The notes: generated by a model not told the origin, from the letters alone. 64,000 bases of DNA from Veillonella nakazawae (GCF_013393365.1 NZ_AP022321.1:592001-656000); one strand, 5' to 3'. Positions 34,967-44,977 are shown, numbered from the stretch's first letter. A program made the numbers and translations.

Positions 34967-34985
34967 TTCAAATTTAAAGCTACAT

Positions 34986-35018
34986 AAAAGGAGTAAGGCC
35001 TAGGCCTTACTCCTTTTT
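34986..35018 (+). terminator. Terminator after mscL
   Basis: AAAAGGAGTAAGGCC/GGCCTTACTCCTTTT near-perfect stem and T run. Confidence 0.92.
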
Positions 35019-35136
35019 GTTGTATTACGCCAGCTTTCTAGTATAAAATATAAGTATATAATAGAAATATATAATATTAACTTTAACGCGAAATTCTTGT
35101 GCGTGTATTATAAGATGTTTTGGAGGACTTATATAT

Positions 35137-36186
35137 ATGGAAAAAAAACCTCTAGTTGTTGTAAACGGTTTAGTCCGTAAAGATGCAATTGCTTATTTAA
35201 AAGAGCACGTAGATGTGCGCCAATGGACTGAAAAGACTGTAATGCCTCGTGAGACATTAAAGGAATGGCTCGTTGATGCGGATGGTTTGTGGTGTGTTCG
35301 CCCTTTAGATGTAGATGGTGATCTTGTAAAAAATGCACCTAATTTAAAGGTTATTGCTCAAGCAGCAGTGGGTTATGATAATGTAAAAATTGATGAATTA
35401 ACAGCAGCAGGCATTCCTTATGGCAATACGCCAGGTGTTCTTAATGAAACCGTAGCAGAGCTTGCTTTTACATTAATTGCCACTGCTAGTCGTCGTATTC
35501 TGGAAAATGCTAATTTCGTAAAAGAAGGACGTTGGGCTCAAAGACCATCGAATATTAAAGGCTTTGATTTGAGTCGCCGTACCCTTGGTATTATTGGGAT
35601 GGGGGCTATTGGTGTATCTATTTCTCGTCGTGCTCGTGCATTCGGTATGACCGTGGTATACCATAATCGTAATCAGCGTATTGATGACAAGATTCATAAA
35701 ACTACGTATATGGAATTAGATGACTTATTAGCTACTAGTGATGTAGTTTGTGTGATGGCTCCACTAACAGATGAAACATATCACATGTGTGATGAAGCAT
35801 TCTTCAAAAAAATGAAGAATACTGCTTTGTTTGTTAATGTTGGCCGTGGACCTATCGTTGATACAGATGCTTTGATTAGTGCCTTAAAAACAGGTGAAAT
35901 CGATTACGCAGCACTTGACGTAACTGATCCAGAGCCATTGCCAGCAGATCATCCATTATTGGATGTTGAGAACTGTCTTATCGTACCACATATTGGTTCT
36001 TATACTGATCGTACGCGTTATGATATGTCTATTTTGACAGCTGACAATATTATTGCTGGCGTTCATAAGAAACCATTAAAGACCTGTGTTAATGAAGAAG
36101 TTAACTATAAGAAACCAGAAATGGATGTAGAGTCTGCCTTAGAAGAGCTTAAAAAAGCTGGTGTAGACTTAGCTGATTTCGACTAA
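35137..36186 (+). CDS. D-isomer-specific 2-hydroxyacid dehydrogenase
   Basis: NAD(P)-dependent reductase of 2-oxoacids, 349 residues, two Rossmann domains. The cofactor site is GIIGMGAIG near residue 151. The catalytic triad is in VNVGRGPIVDTDAL (Arg), DVTDPEPLP (Glu) and PHIGSYT (His). The overall pattern resembles glyoxylate/2-ketogluconate reductases and phosphoglycerate dehydrogenase. No ACT domain is present, but there is an extra C-terminal acidic tail of about 30 residues ending LADFD. TTGGAGG precedes the ATG. glnS follows, but no functional link is obvious. The substrate cannot be assigned. Confidence 0.85.
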   Translation: MEKKPLVVVNGLVRKDAIAYLKEHVDVRQWTEKTVMPRETLKEWLVDADGLWCVRPLDVDGDLVKNAPNLKVIAQAAVGYDNVKIDELTAAGIPYGNTPGVLNETVAELAFTLIATASRRILENANFVKEGRWAQRPSNIKGFDLSRRTLGIIGMGAIGVSISRRARAFGMTVVYHNRNQRIDDKIHKTTYMELDDLLATSDVVCVMAPLTDETYHMCDEAFFKKMKNTALFVNVGRGPIVDTDALISALKTGEIDYAALDVTDPEPLPADHPLLDVENCLIVPHIGSYTDRTRYDMSILTADNIIAGVHKKPLKTCVNEEVNYKKPEMDVESALEELKKAGVDLADFD

Positions 36187-36268
36187 TATCACAAGACCTC
36201 AAAAGATATGCGGTATTATGCAAAATATGGTAAAATAAAAGAATATTTATCCTATGGAGGTTAGAACG

Positions 36269-37957
36269 TTGGAACATAAAGATATTGAAAAAACTGTAGC
36301 TCCTGAAGAAGTTGTATCTGTTAACTTTATCGAAGCTATCATCAACAAAGATAACGAAACTGGCAAATACGGTGGTCGTGTGTTAACTCGCTTCCCACCA
36401 GAACCAAATGGTTACTTACATATTGGTCATGCTAAATCTATTTGTCTTAACTTTGGTATTGGCAAACAGTACAATGGCTTAACAAATCTTCGTTTTGATG
36501 ATACGAATCCTGCAAAAGAAGATGTTGAATACGTAAACTCCATCATGGAAGATGTAAAATGGCTCGGCTTTGATTGGGCTGATGAACCACGTTATGCATC
36601 TGACTATTTTGGTCAAATGTACGAATATGCTAAGAAATTAATTACTCTTGGCAAAGCGTATGTAGATGATCAAACGGCTGATGAAATTAAACAAACCCGT
36701 GGCGATTTCTCTACACCTGGTGTTAATAGCCCATACCGCGATCGTAGCGTAGAAGAAAACTTGAAACTCTTCGAAGAAATGAAAGATGGTCAATACGCTG
36801 ATGGTGAAAAGGTATTGCGTGCAAAAATCGACATGGGCCATCCTAATATCGTTATGCGTGACCCTGTTCTTTATCGTATTGTAAATGCAGAACATCATAA
36901 CACAGGCAATGAGTGGAAGATTTACCCTATGTATGACTTTGCTCATCCTATTGAAGATGCTATCGAACGTGTTACACACTCTATCTGTACTTTAGAGTTT
37001 GAAGTTCATCGTCCATTGTATGATTGGGTACTTGAGGATTGGGATGATACTGAAATTCCGCAACAAATTGAATTTGCTCGTTTAAATGTAACTAAAATGG
37101 TTATGTCCAAACGTAAATTGCGTGCACTTGTGGAAGCTGGTCTCGTAACTGGCTGGGATGATCCTCGTATGCCTACTATTTCTGGCTTGCGTCGTCGTGG
37201 TTATACGCCAGAAGCGATTCGTGATTTCTGTGATCGCATTGGCGTCGCTAAAGCAGATAGCGTTGTTGATATTGCTTTGCTTGAGTTCTGTATCCGTGAA
37301 GATTTGAAACTCAAAGCTACACGCCCTATGGTTGTTATTGATCCTGTGAAAGTTGTTATTACGAACTATCCAGAAGGTCAAACTGAACTATGCACAGTTG
37401 AAAATAATCCAGAAAATGAAGAGTTGGGTAATCGTGAAGTTGTATTCGGTCGTGAAATCTACATTGAACGCAATGACTTTATGGAAGAGCCAGTTAAGAA
37501 ATTCTTCCGCTTGGCACCAGGTAAAGAAGTACGCTTAAAAGGTGCATACTTCATTACATGTACTGATGTTATCAAAGATGAAAATGGCAATATTACAGAA
37601 ATACACTGTACATATGATCCAGAAACTAAGAGCGGCAGCGGTTGCACTCGTAAGGTAAAAGGTACATTGCATTGGGTTGAAGCATCTACTGCAGTAGATA
37701 TTGAATCTCGCTTATATGATTATTTACTTAAAGAAGATTCCGATGGTAAAGACTTCTTGGGCGATTTCAACCATGACTCCTTACAAGTATTCCATAGTAA
37801 AGGGGAAGCATATCTTGCTAATACTGTACCAGGAGACCATTTCCAATTCTTGCGCCAAGGTTACTTTGTAACTGATAAAGATAGTACACCAAATCATATC
37901 GTAATGAACCGTATTGTTGGTTTACGCGATAGCTGGGCTAAGGCACAAAAAAAATAA
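36269..37957 (+). CDS. glnS: Glutaminyl-tRNA synthetase (TTG start)
   Basis: Class-I synthetase charging tRNA-Gln directly. The 562-residue protein has the HIGH motif in [10 protein letters not shown], the KMSKS equivalent VMSKRKL, and the two C-terminal beta-barrel anticodon-binding domains expected of GlnS. An in-frame ATG at 36254 overlaps the ribosome binding site itself (ATGGAGG), so the TTG at 36269, eight bases after GGAGG, is the better start. No T-box is seen. Direct charging means a GatCAB route is not needed for glutamine if this enzyme is functional. Confidence 0.93.
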   Translation: MEHKDIEKTVAPEEVVSVNFIEAIINKDNETGKYGGRVLTRFPPEPNGYLHIGHAKSICLNFGIGKQYNGLTNLRFDDTNPAKEDVEYVNSIMEDVKWLGFDWADEPRYASDYFGQMYEYAKKLITLGKAYVDDQTADEIKQTRGDFSTPGVNSPYRDRSVEENLKLFEEMKDGQYADGEKVLRAKIDMGHPNIVMRDPVLYRIVNAEHHNTGNEWKIYPMYDFAHPIEDAIERVTHSICTLEFEVHRPLYDWVLEDWDDTEIPQQIEFARLNVTKMVMSKRKLRALVEAGLVTGWDDPRMPTISGLRRRGYTPEAIRDFCDRIGVAKADSVVDIALLEFCIREDLKLKATRPMVVIDPVKVVITNYPEGQTELCTVENNPENEELGNREVVFGREIYIERNDFMEEPVKKFFRLAPGKEVRLKGAYFITCTDVIKDENGNITEIHCTYDPETKSGSGCTRKVKGTLHWVEASTAVDIESRLYDYLLKEDSDGKDFLGDFNHDSLQVFHSKGEAYLANTVPGDHFQFLRQGYFVTDKDSTPNHIVMNRIVGLRDSWAKAQKK

Positions 37958-37991
37958 TTTAGTCAGGCATATACGTTGCTAAGATAATGAT

Positions 37992-38022
37992 AAAGAACCG
38001 CTCCACTAAGGGCGGTTCTTTA
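37992..38022 (+). terminator. Terminator after glnS
   Basis: AAAGAACCGC/GCGGTTCTTT stem; the T run is short. Confidence 0.65.
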
Positions 38023-38084
38023 CTACTGTGTTGTTACTATAATGTTGAGCGTTTGTGACATTAACATTTCATTAGAGGAGACAT

Positions 38085-38720
38085 ATGAAAAAATTAGTAT
38101 TACTTGCTACTGCAGCTGCTGTATTAGTATCTGTTCCAGCAATAGGCTCTGCAGCAAACATTAAGTCCGTTTTGAATAAAAGTCAAACTGTAACATATCA
38201 AGGTGTTAAATTACCTGAAGGTGTTACAATGTATCAAAATAATCCTAAAGCACTTTTTGCAGGCGATGCAAAAAAAGATATTAAATCTGTGCTTATAGAA
38301 GCGGGCGCTACCTCTGCTAATGTATCTACATTGAATATTAAAAACGAAAATGAAATGAACTATGCTGTATATGGTGATGTAGTATTAGGTAAGCAATTAT
38401 CTGGTCGCATGAGTGAAACTAAGCATGTCAATGCAGATCCATCTTCACTAGGTGCACTTGCTTCTGCTATTAATAAGGGGGATAGTCCAATTCTTGGTAC
38501 TTTCACAGTTGTAACGCCATTAGCTAAACAAGGTAATGTATACGAAGGAATATTAAAATATAAAAGTGTAGCTAATAATAATTCTTATAATGAAGTTTTA
38601 CATATTAGCCTTTTTGATGATAAGTATACTGGTCCGAATGCACGTTTTATAGCTATAAATGAAGCTGATGATGCTGCGATATTCCCTAAAGTTAAGACTT
38701 TGCTAACCGTAAAAAAATAA
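38085..38720 (+). CDS. Exported protein of unknown function
   Basis: A 211-residue protein with a clear Sec signal peptide: basic MKK, a hydrophobic run to about residue 20 and an AIGSAA cleavage site near residue 24. The mature part is polar, beta-rich, cysteine-free and has no motif that I recognise; a GVKLPEGVTMYQNNPKALF stretch and a KLLTVKK-like end are visible. There is no lipobox, so it is periplasmic or surface-released, not a lipoprotein. GAGGAG precedes the ATG. It is followed by the DUF3793-flavodoxin promoter without a strong terminator. Confidence 0.75.
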   Translation: MKKLVLLATAAAVLVSVPAIGSAANIKSVLNKSQTVTYQGVKLPEGVTMYQNNPKALFAGDAKKDIKSVLIEAGATSANVSTLNIKNENEMNYAVYGDVVLGKQLSGRMSETKHVNADPSSLGALASAINKGDSPILGTFTVVTPLAKQGNVYEGILKYKSVANNNSYNEVLHISLFDDKYTGPNARFIAINEADDAAIFPKVKTLLTVKK

Positions 38721-38750
38721 ATAATTATTGAAAATATATATCAATTATTC

Positions 38751-38803
38751 TTGACAATTTTTCTCATCAAGAGTACTATTGGCATATAGGAATTATTCTC
38801 ATT
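38751..38803 (+). promoter_or_regulatory. DUF3793-flavodoxin promoter with two Fur-like elements
   Basis: TTGACA (38751-38756), 17 bp, TACTAT (38774-38779). TTTTTCTCATCA overlaps the spacer (38758-38769), and TTATTCTCATTA lies just downstream (about 38791-38802), a direct repeat roughly 33 bp apart. The reverse complement TGAGAATAATT resembles a Fur half-box. Iron repression would fit a flavodoxin; it is inferred. Confidence 0.55.
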
Positions 38804-38842
38804 AGAGAAAGTTCTAACGATGTGCAACAGGCAGGTACTATT

Positions 38843-39409
38843 ATGATGAATTCAATTGACCATATCATTGGATATCATTGTGCACCGGCAATTCGAGGTA
38901 TCAAACTTTCGAACTTGGTTTCTATTCCACGGGACATGAATGAACAAATCCAATTTGTATTGACAGAATATAATAAAGAGTTCAATGAAAAAGGATTGTT
39001 CTTCTTTGAATTATGTCGCTGTAAAGCGCGTAGACTATTATTGGTATTCCGTGAGAAACAATTACGAGACTATGTACGGCAACCTGCAGTAATGACATTT
39101 TTGAAAGCCTACGGTTATCATGATCGCATGAGCATTATGGAGATGCTTGAGCACCTAAGATATCGTATGGAAGCAAGTGTTGATTTTCCACATGAAATCG
39201 GCGTATTTCTAGGTTATCCATTAAAAGATGTGAAATATTTTATTTCTCGTCGTGGCAGTGGATATCGTATGTGTGGAGAGTGGAAAGTTTACCATGATGT
39301 GGTAGATGCAAAACGCTCTTTCTTATGTTACAAAGCATGTCGTGAATTTTGTCAAACTCAATTGATGTTGGGAAAAACATTTAGTTCATTGGTCGCAAGA
39401 ACGGCCTAG
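38843..39409 (+). CDS. DUF3793-family protein
   Basis: A 188-residue protein of a family of unknown function that is commonly found next to flavodoxin genes in anaerobic Firmicutes. Visible are an early HCAPAI segment, a central FELCRCKARRLLLVFR stretch, HEIGVFLGYPLKDVKYFI, and a cysteine-rich end (SFLCYKACREFCQ). The several conserved cysteines suggest metal, heme or cluster binding, but no function is proven. The ATG at 38843 follows GGCAGG; a GTG 21 bases upstream is less likely. Flavodoxin starts 10 bases after the stop. Confidence 0.8.
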   Translation: MMNSIDHIIGYHCAPAIRGIKLSNLVSIPRDMNEQIQFVLTEYNKEFNEKGLFFFELCRCKARRLLLVFREKQLRDYVRQPAVMTFLKAYGYHDRMSIMEMLEHLRYRMEASVDFPHEIGVFLGYPLKDVKYFISRRGSGYRMCGEWKVYHDVVDAKRSFLCYKACREFCQTQLMLGKTFSSLVARTA

Positions 39410-39419
39410 GAGGTACAAG

Positions 39420-39839
39420 ATGATTGGTGTAATTTATTGGTCCGGTACAGGCAATACAGAACAAATGGCTCAAGCAGTAGCTGAAGGTATCAAAGCTGCA
39501 GGTCAAGAAGTTGAAGTGAAATCTGTTTCTGAAGTATCCGTAGATGACGCAGCAGCTTACGAAAAACTAGCTCTTGGCTGTGCTGATATGGGTGCAGAAC
39601 AATTAGAAGAAGGCGAATTTGAACCATTCTACACAGAATTAGAAGCTAAATTGGGTGGTAAAAAAGTAGCAATCTTTGGCTCCTATGGTTGGGGTGGCAC
39701 TTGGTTAGAAGACTGGGGCACTCGCATTAAAGACGCTGGTGGCGAATTAGTAGCTGATGGCGTGGCAATCTTGGGTGAACCTGATGATGATGGTAAAGCA
39801 CAATGTGAAGAATTGGGTAAAACATTAGCAAACGCATAG
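39420..39839 (+). CDS. Flavodoxin
   Basis: A 139-residue FMN electron carrier, typical short-chain flavodoxin. The phosphate loop is WSGTGNTEQMA (residues 7-17), and the two isoalloxazine loops are around GCADMGAE and GSYGWGGTWLEDW. TAGGAGG precedes the ATG. It is co-transcribed with the DUF3793 gene behind a promoter with Fur-like sites, consistent with flavodoxin replacing ferredoxin when iron is low. It could also accept electrons from enzymes in the purine cluster, but nothing in the sequence ties them together. Confidence 0.93.
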   Translation: MIGVIYWSGTGNTEQMAQAVAEGIKAAGQEVEVKSVSEVSVDDAAAYEKLALGCADMGAEQLEEGEFEPFYTELEAKLGGKKVAIFGSYGWGGTWLEDWGTRIKDAGGELVADGVAILGEPDDDGKAQCEELGKTLANA

Positions 39840-39885
39840 TTTACTCTTAACCATTAACATAAATCCTAACAGATAACAGTATATA

Positions 39886-39927
39886 AAGGCTGTAATAACG
39901 ATATGTCGTTATTACAGCCTTTTTTGT
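39886..39927 (+). terminator. Terminator after flavodoxin
   Basis: 17-bp perfect stem AAAGGCTGTAATAACGA/TCGTTATTACAGCCTTT followed by TTT. Confidence 0.95.
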
Positions 39928-40410
39928 ATGCAATAAGAAGATTATATATACTTACTATGTATATAGACGTAACTTTTTGGTAGTTATGAATGTAGGAGTA
40001 TTTATAAAAAATATATATATGCATAATGACATAGCAGATTGAATTAATACATATAAAAATATAGATATACATTGATTTTTATAGAGTTTGAATAGATTTA
40101 ATTATATAGATGTGATAGCACAAAGGTCATTAAAAATTTTTATAACAGCCGGTTTATATGATGGAAATCAAAGGGAATGTATATGTTTATAACAATGGAT
40201 GTATATGTTTGAATGTTTATAAATAACTTTAATGCATAATAGCATTGCATTTTTGTATACATAGACCTATAATTTAAGTAAGGAACCTAACAAAAAATTA
40301 GGTTGATACAAAAATAGTTAGAATTGTTCTCATAATGCTGACTATATAAGCGGACTGAAGTTATTTAGACCATAAAGTTAACCGATACCGATGAGAGGGA
40401 GGTTATCTCA
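39928..40410 (+). promoter_or_regulatory. AT-rich control region before the purine cluster
   Basis: About 480 bp without a gene. It holds repeated ATGTATATGTTT stretches near 40177-40216, paired TGCATAAT sites, and a hairpin AACCTAA/TTAGGTT with a 7-base loop at 40284-40304, about 107 bp before the regulator start. A convincing promoter could not be picked out. It probably contains the operator(s) of the YheO-like regulator. Confidence 0.4.
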
Positions 40411-41043
40411 ATGAGTACATTGGAACGGCTAAAAGTAATAGCTCATGGATTGGCCATACAATTCGGACCATCTTGTGAAGTACTAATACATGACTTACAA
40501 GGAGATCTCGATACATCACTTGTATATATAGAAAATGGTACGATAACGAATCGCCATGTTGGTGATGGTCCATCACATGTGGTTTTGGATGTACTCAACT
40601 ATGATGATGGTAGTGAAGGTAGATTTGGGTATCTAACAAAAACTAAGGATGGACGGATATTAAAATCCTCTACCATGTATATCCGTGATGATAATGGCAA
40701 TATTGAATACCTATTAGGAATTAATCAGGATATTACAGAGTTTGTTATGATGCATCGATCACTTGAAAGTCTTATAGGGATAGGTCAAGCTGAGACTGGC
40801 ACTGTTGAAAAAATTACTACAAGTGTATCGGAACTATTAGATGATTTACTACTAGAAGCAGAACGGTTAGTTGGCAAACCTGGCCCACTCATGAATAAAG
40901 TAGAGCGACTAAAAGCTATTAGCTACTTAAATGAAAAAGGGGCTTTTCTTATCTCTAAATCTTCAGAGAAGATTGCGGAGTATTTCAATATTTCTAAGTT
41001 TACTCTTTATAGTGATTTAAATACTGTAAAGGAAGAATCCTAG
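40411..41043 (+). CDS. YheO/DauR-like transcription regulator (PAS + HTH)
   Basis: A 210-residue regulator. Residues about 5-115 form a YheO-type PAS domain (CEVLIHDL, then YIRDDNGNIEYLLGINQDIT). Residues about 140-205 carry a helix-turn-helix of the HTH_22 kind (ISKSSEKIAEYFNISKFTLYSDL). Relatives include DauR, a repressor of D-arginine genes. GGGAGG precedes the ATG. It is the first gene of the purine cluster, eight bases or so before ygeX, and so is the natural candidate to sense a purine or an intermediate. E. coli uses the unrelated sigma-54 activator YgeV at the same place. Confidence 0.85.
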   Translation: MSTLERLKVIAHGLAIQFGPSCEVLIHDLQGDLDTSLVYIENGTITNRHVGDGPSHVVLDVLNYDDGSEGRFGYLTKTKDGRILKSSTMYIRDDNGNIEYLLGINQDITEFVMMHRSLESLIGIGQAETGTVEKITTSVSELLDDLLLEAERLVGKPGPLMNKVERLKAISYLNEKGAFLISKSSEKIAEYFNISKFTLYSDLNTVKEES

Positions 41044-41052
41044 GAGGCAAAT

Positions 41053-42264
41053 ATGGACCGAATTCAGTGGAAACGTAATACGATGGCACCATCTAGTGAC
41101 AAGTTTTTGTCCGTTATGGATGTTAGAGAAATTAAGAAAGCTAAAGCGTTTCATGAAAGTTTTCCACAGTATAGTGTAACTCCACTAGTATCGCTAGAAA
41201 AATTAGCAGATTATATCGGTGTTAATTCTCTCTTTGTAAAAGATGAATCTTACCGCTTTGGCTTAAATGCGTTTAAGGTATTAGGCGGCTCTTATGCAAT
41301 GGCAAAATATGTAGCTCAACAAACTGGTAAAAATGTTGAAGATGTACCATATGATGTATTAACTTCTCCACAATTAAAAGAAGAATTCGGACAAGCTACA
41401 TTCTTTACAGCTACTGATGGTAACCACGGACGTGGCGTAGCCTGGGCTGCTAATAAATTAGGTCAAAAAGCAGTAGTATTCATGCCTAAAGGCTCTACAG
41501 AATATCGTAGAAAACAAATTGAAAATGAAGGTGCTACCGTAACGATCGAAGAATTCAACTACGATGAATGTGTACGGTTAGCAACTAAAAAATCTAAAGA
41601 AGTTCCAAATGGTGTTGTAGTTCAAGATACAGCATGGGAAGGTTACGAAGAAATTCCAAACTGGATCATGCAAGGCTATGGCACAATGGCTATGGAAACG
41701 GCAAATCAGTTAGAATCTGAAAACTGTAAGGTACCAACTCATGTATTTGTACAAGCTGGTGTAGGTTCCCTAGCAGGTGCTGTAGTAGGTTATTTTACTA
41801 ATTTATACAGCAATGCAACTAAGAAACCTAAATTAGTGGTTGTAGAAGCTGAAGCAGCAGCTTGCTTATATAAAGGGGCTGTAGCTGATGATGGTAATCC
41901 TCGTATCGTTGAGGGTGATTTAGAAACAATCATGGCTGGACTTGCATGTGGTGAACCAAATACAGTTTCTTGGGATATTTTGAGAAACCATGCGGATGTA
42001 TTCGTATCTGCTCCTGATTGGGTAGCAAGACTTGGGATGCGCGTTGGTGGTGCACCGATTAAAGGTGATACACCAATCACTACAGGTGAATCTGGTGCGG
42101 TTCCACTAGGTCTTGTAACGGCAATTATGACAATGCCAGAATATGAAGACTTACGCAAGGAATTAGAATTAGATGCGTCTTCAAAGGTGCTCTGCTTCTC
42201 CACTGAAGGTGATACAGACCCTGAAAGATATAAAAACATTATGTGGTATGGTGAAGATCGTTAG
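41053..42264 (+). CDS. ygeX: 2,3-Diaminopropionate ammonia-lyase
   Basis: PLP enzyme that splits 2,3-diaminopropionate into pyruvate and two ammonia. The 403-residue protein is of the tryptophan-synthase-beta fold; the PLP lysine is in NAFKVLGGSYA, the cofactor phosphate loop is VGSLAGAVVG-like, and ATDGNHGRGVAW is the substrate loop. It belongs to the YgeX type found in purine/urate clusters. TAGGAGG precedes the ATG, and ygeY follows after 12 bases. In the proposed anaerobic urate route it yields pyruvate, the carbon product. Confidence 0.92.
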   Translation: MDRIQWKRNTMAPSSDKFLSVMDVREIKKAKAFHESFPQYSVTPLVSLEKLADYIGVNSLFVKDESYRFGLNAFKVLGGSYAMAKYVAQQTGKNVEDVPYDVLTSPQLKEEFGQATFFTATDGNHGRGVAWAANKLGQKAVVFMPKGSTEYRRKQIENEGATVTIEEFNYDECVRLATKKSKEVPNGVVVQDTAWEGYEEIPNWIMQGYGTMAMETANQLESENCKVPTHVFVQAGVGSLAGAVVGYFTNLYSNATKKPKLVVVEAEAAACLYKGAVADDGNPRIVEGDLETIMAGLACGEPNTVSWDILRNHADVFVSAPDWVARLGMRVGGAPIKGDTPITTGESGAVPLGLVTAIMTMPEYEDLRKELELDASSKVLCFSTEGDTDPERYKNIMWYGEDR

Positions 42265-42276
42265 GAGGCATTAATT

Positions 42277-43587
42277 ATGGATTTACAAGCAATTAAACAA
42301 GCAGCAGCAACTTATGGACCAGCGATGACCAAGTTCTTACGTGAAATCGTAGCATTCCCTGGTGAAAGTGCAGAAGAAAAAGAACACGTTCAACGCATTG
42401 AAAAAGAAATGAAAGATCTTGGCTTCGACGAAGTTGAAGTAGATCCAATGGGTAACATTCTTGGTTACATGGGTACTGGTAAAACACTTATTGCCTTCGA
42501 CGCTCATATCGATACTGTAGGTATTGGTAACCGCGATAACTGGAACTTCGATCCTTATGAAGGTTTTGAAGATGAAACTAAAATCGGTGGTCGTGGTGTA
42601 TCCGACCAATTAGGTGGTATCGTATCCGCTGTATACGGTGCTAAAATCATGAAAGACTTAGGTCTTTTAAGTGATAAATATCGCGTACTTGTTGTAGGTA
42701 CAGTACAAGAAGAAGACTGCGATGGTCTTTGCTGGGAATACATGATTAAAGAACGTAATATTCGTCCTGAATTCGTAGTATCCACTGAACCTACTGACGG
42801 CGGTATCTACCGTGGTCAACGTGGCCGTATGGAAATCCGCGTAGATGTACAAGGTGTATCTTGCCATGGCTCTGCTCCTGAACGTGGTGACAACGCTATC
42901 TACAAAATGGCAGACATTCTTCAAGACATCCGTGACTTGAATGCTAACTCTGCTGATGAAAGCACAGCAATTAAAGGTCTTGTAAAAATGCTTGACCCTA
43001 AATTCAACCCTGACCACTACGAAGAAGCTCGCTTCTTAGGTCGCGGTACTGTAACTACTTCCCAAATCTTCTACACTTCTCCAAGCCGTTGTGCAGTAGC
43101 TGACTCTTGCGCCGTTTCCTTGGACCGTCGTATGACAGCTGGCGAAACATGGCAATCCTGCTTGGCAGAAATCGAAGCTTTACCACATGTTAAAGAATAT
43201 GGTGCAAAAGTATCCATGTATGAATATGCTCGTCCATCCTGGACTGGTTTAACATATCCAATCGAATGTTACTTCCCAACTTGGGTAATCCCTAAAGATC
43301 ACAAAGTAACAGAAGCTTTGGAAGAAGCATACACTAGCTTGTATGGTAACGAACGTATCGGCGCTGAAGATACAGTTGAAATGCGTAAAGCTCGCCCATT
43401 GACTGATAAATGGACATTCTCCACTAACGGCGTATCCATCATGGGCCGTAATGGTATCCCTTGCATCGGCTTCGGTCCTGGCGCAGAAGCACAAGCACAT
43501 GCTCCTAACGAAATTACATGGAAACAAGACCTTGTAACATGTGCGGCTGTATATGCATTATTGCCATCCGTATACTGTAAAGACTAA
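42277..43587 (+). CDS. ygeY: YgeY-family M20 metallohydrolase
   Basis: A 436-residue zinc peptidase-fold amidohydrolase of the YgeY family, known mainly from its steady presence beside selenium/molybdenum hydroxylases and ygeX. Metal-ligand motifs are FDAHIDTVG (His/Asp), [10 protein letters not shown], and VQEEDCDG with the catalytic glutamate; [11 protein letters not shown] is the lid-domain segment. The ribosome binding site is TAGGAGG. Codon use is biased to GC-ending codons (GAC, TTC, TCC), more so than most neighbours, suggesting high expression. It presumably hydrolyses an amide formed after ring opening; the substrate is inferred only. Confidence 0.9.
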   Translation: MDLQAIKQAAATYGPAMTKFLREIVAFPGESAEEKEHVQRIEKEMKDLGFDEVEVDPMGNILGYMGTGKTLIAFDAHIDTVGIGNRDNWNFDPYEGFEDETKIGGRGVSDQLGGIVSAVYGAKIMKDLGLLSDKYRVLVVGTVQEEDCDGLCWEYMIKERNIRPEFVVSTEPTDGGIYRGQRGRMEIRVDVQGVSCHGSAPERGDNAIYKMADILQDIRDLNANSADESTAIKGLVKMLDPKFNPDHYEEARFLGRGTVTTSQIFYTSPSRCAVADSCAVSLDRRMTAGETWQSCLAEIEALPHVKEYGAKVSMYEYARPSWTGLTYPIECYFPTWVIPKDHKVTEALEEAYTSLYGNERIGAEDTVEMRKARPLTDKWTFSTNGVSIMGRNGIPCIGFGPGAEAQAHAPNEITWKQDLVTCAAVYALLPSVYCKD

Positions 43588-43657
43588 TATCACATAAATT
43601 GGATTAGATCTCTTTAAAACGGAAATCACTAGAACATAGTTCATAACTACAAATTTA

Positions 43658-43691
43658 ATACGGTACCTCACCATTTGATGAGGTATCGTAT
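43658..43691 (+). repeat. 13-bp inverted repeat without T run, between ygeY and ygeW
   Basis: ATACGGTACCTCA and TGAGGTATCGTAT pair at 12 of 13 positions (the other is a G-T wobble) with an 8-base loop. No T tract follows, so it is not a classic terminator. It may be an operator or an RNA-processing/stability hairpin inside the 155-bp gap. Confidence 0.7.
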
Positions 43692-43742
43692 AAAGTTAGA
43701 TCCTAAGTAGCCCTTTAGGGAATTGAAAGAGAGGACTTATAG

Positions 43743-44936
43743 ATGACAGACTTCAATAAAAGTATTGAAACTTTAAAAGACTTAGACGTTAGCAAAATGT
43801 ACGGCGAAGATTTCTTCCTTACATGGGAAAAATCTGAAGATGAATTAAAAGGTGTTTGGGCAGTAGCAGATGCATTACGAGCTCTTAGAGAACGCAATAT
43901 CTCCACTAAAGTATTCGACAGTGGCCTTGGTATTTCTTTATTCCGCGATAATTCTACAAGAACTCGTTTCTCCTTCGCTTCTGCGTGTAACTTGTTAGGT
44001 CTTGAAGTTCAAGATTTGGATGAAGGTAAATCCCAAATTGCTCACGGTGAAACAGTTCGTGAAACAGCGAATATGATCTCCTTCATGGCTGACGTTATCG
44101 GTATCCGTGATGATATGTACATCGGTAAAGGTAATGCTTACATGCATCAAGTATCTGATGCAGTTAAAGAAGGTCATGAAGATGGCGTATTAGAACAACG
44201 TCCTACACTTGTAAACTTACAATGTGATATCGACCATCCAACACAAATTATGGCTGATGCGGCTCATATCATCAAAGAATTCGGTGGTGTAGAAAATCTT
44301 AAAGGCAAAAAAATTGCTATGACTTGGGCTTACTCTCCATCTTATGGTAAACCTTTATCCGTACCTCAAGGTGCTATTGGTTTATTCACTCGTTTAGGTA
44401 TGGAAGTTGTATTAGCACATCCTGAAGGCTATGAAGTAATGCCAGAAGTTGAAGAAATTGCTAAGAAACAAGCTGAAGAAAGCGGCGGTTCCTTCCGTAG
44501 AACTAACGACATGAAGGATGCTTTCAAAGATGCAGACATCGTATATCCTAAGAGCTGGGCTCCATTTGGTGCGATGGAAAAACGTACGAAATTGTATGGC
44601 GAAAACGACCATGAAGGCATTAAAGCATTAGAAAAAGTTCTTCTTGAAGAAAATGGTAAACATAAAGATTGGGCATGTACTGAAGAGATGATGAGTCTCA
44701 CTAAAGACGGTAAAGCTCTTTACTTACATTGCTTACCAGCAGATATTACAGGTGTAAGTTGTGAAGAAGGCGAAGTAGACGCAACAGTATTCGATCGCTA
44801 TCGCGTACCTCTTTATAAAGAAGCAAGCTACAAACCATATGTTATTGCAGCTATGATCTTCTTAAGCAAATTTAAGAATCCTGTAGAAACCTTAAAAGAA
44901 TTAGAACGGAAGGGAACTGACCGAGTTCAACCGTAA
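43743..44936 (+). CDS. ygeW: Knotted carbamoyltransferase YgeW
   Basis: A 397-residue member of the aspartate/ornithine carbamoyltransferase superfamily, YgeW branch. The carbamoyl-phosphate motif is FRDNSTRTRFSF, the second-site HPTQIMAD motif follows, and HCLPADITGVSCEEGEV replaces the usual HCLPA-FH. A longer central region than in ArgF is typical of YgeW. In the cluster it would transfer a carbamoyl group from a purine-derived ureido compound to phosphate, feeding carbamate kinase. The ribosome binding site is GAGAGG. A strong terminator follows, separating it from the kinase gene. Confidence 0.92.
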   Translation: MTDFNKSIETLKDLDVSKMYGEDFFLTWEKSEDELKGVWAVADALRALRERNISTKVFDSGLGISLFRDNSTRTRFSFASACNLLGLEVQDLDEGKSQIAHGETVRETANMISFMADVIGIRDDMYIGKGNAYMHQVSDAVKEGHEDGVLEQRPTLVNLQCDIDHPTQIMADAAHIIKEFGGVENLKGKKIAMTWAYSPSYGKPLSVPQGAIGLFTRLGMEVVLAHPEGYEVMPEVEEIAKKQAEESGGSFRRTNDMKDAFKDADIVYPKSWAPFGAMEKRTKLYGENDHEGIKALEKVLLEENGKHKDWACTEEMMSLTKDGKALYLHCLPADITGVSCEEGEVDATVFDRYRVPLYKEASYKPYVIAAMIFLSKFKNPVETLKELERKGTDRVQP

Positions 44937-44946
44937 AGTAAACTTT

Positions 44947-44977
44947 AGGGGCCATCCGTGTTGATGGCCCCTTTTTA
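44947..44977 (+). terminator. Terminator inside the purine cluster, after ygeW
   Basis: AGGGGCCATC/GATGGCCCCT perfect stem followed by TTTTT. It divides the cluster into two transcription blocks or attenuates the second. Confidence 0.9.

Noticed and set aside
36187..36268. T-box before glnS
   Set aside because: Only about 80 bases lie between the genes and no T-box sequence is present.
40177..40216. Short open frames in the region before the purine regulator
   Set aside because: They are at most about a dozen codons, in AT-rich repeats, without conserved features.
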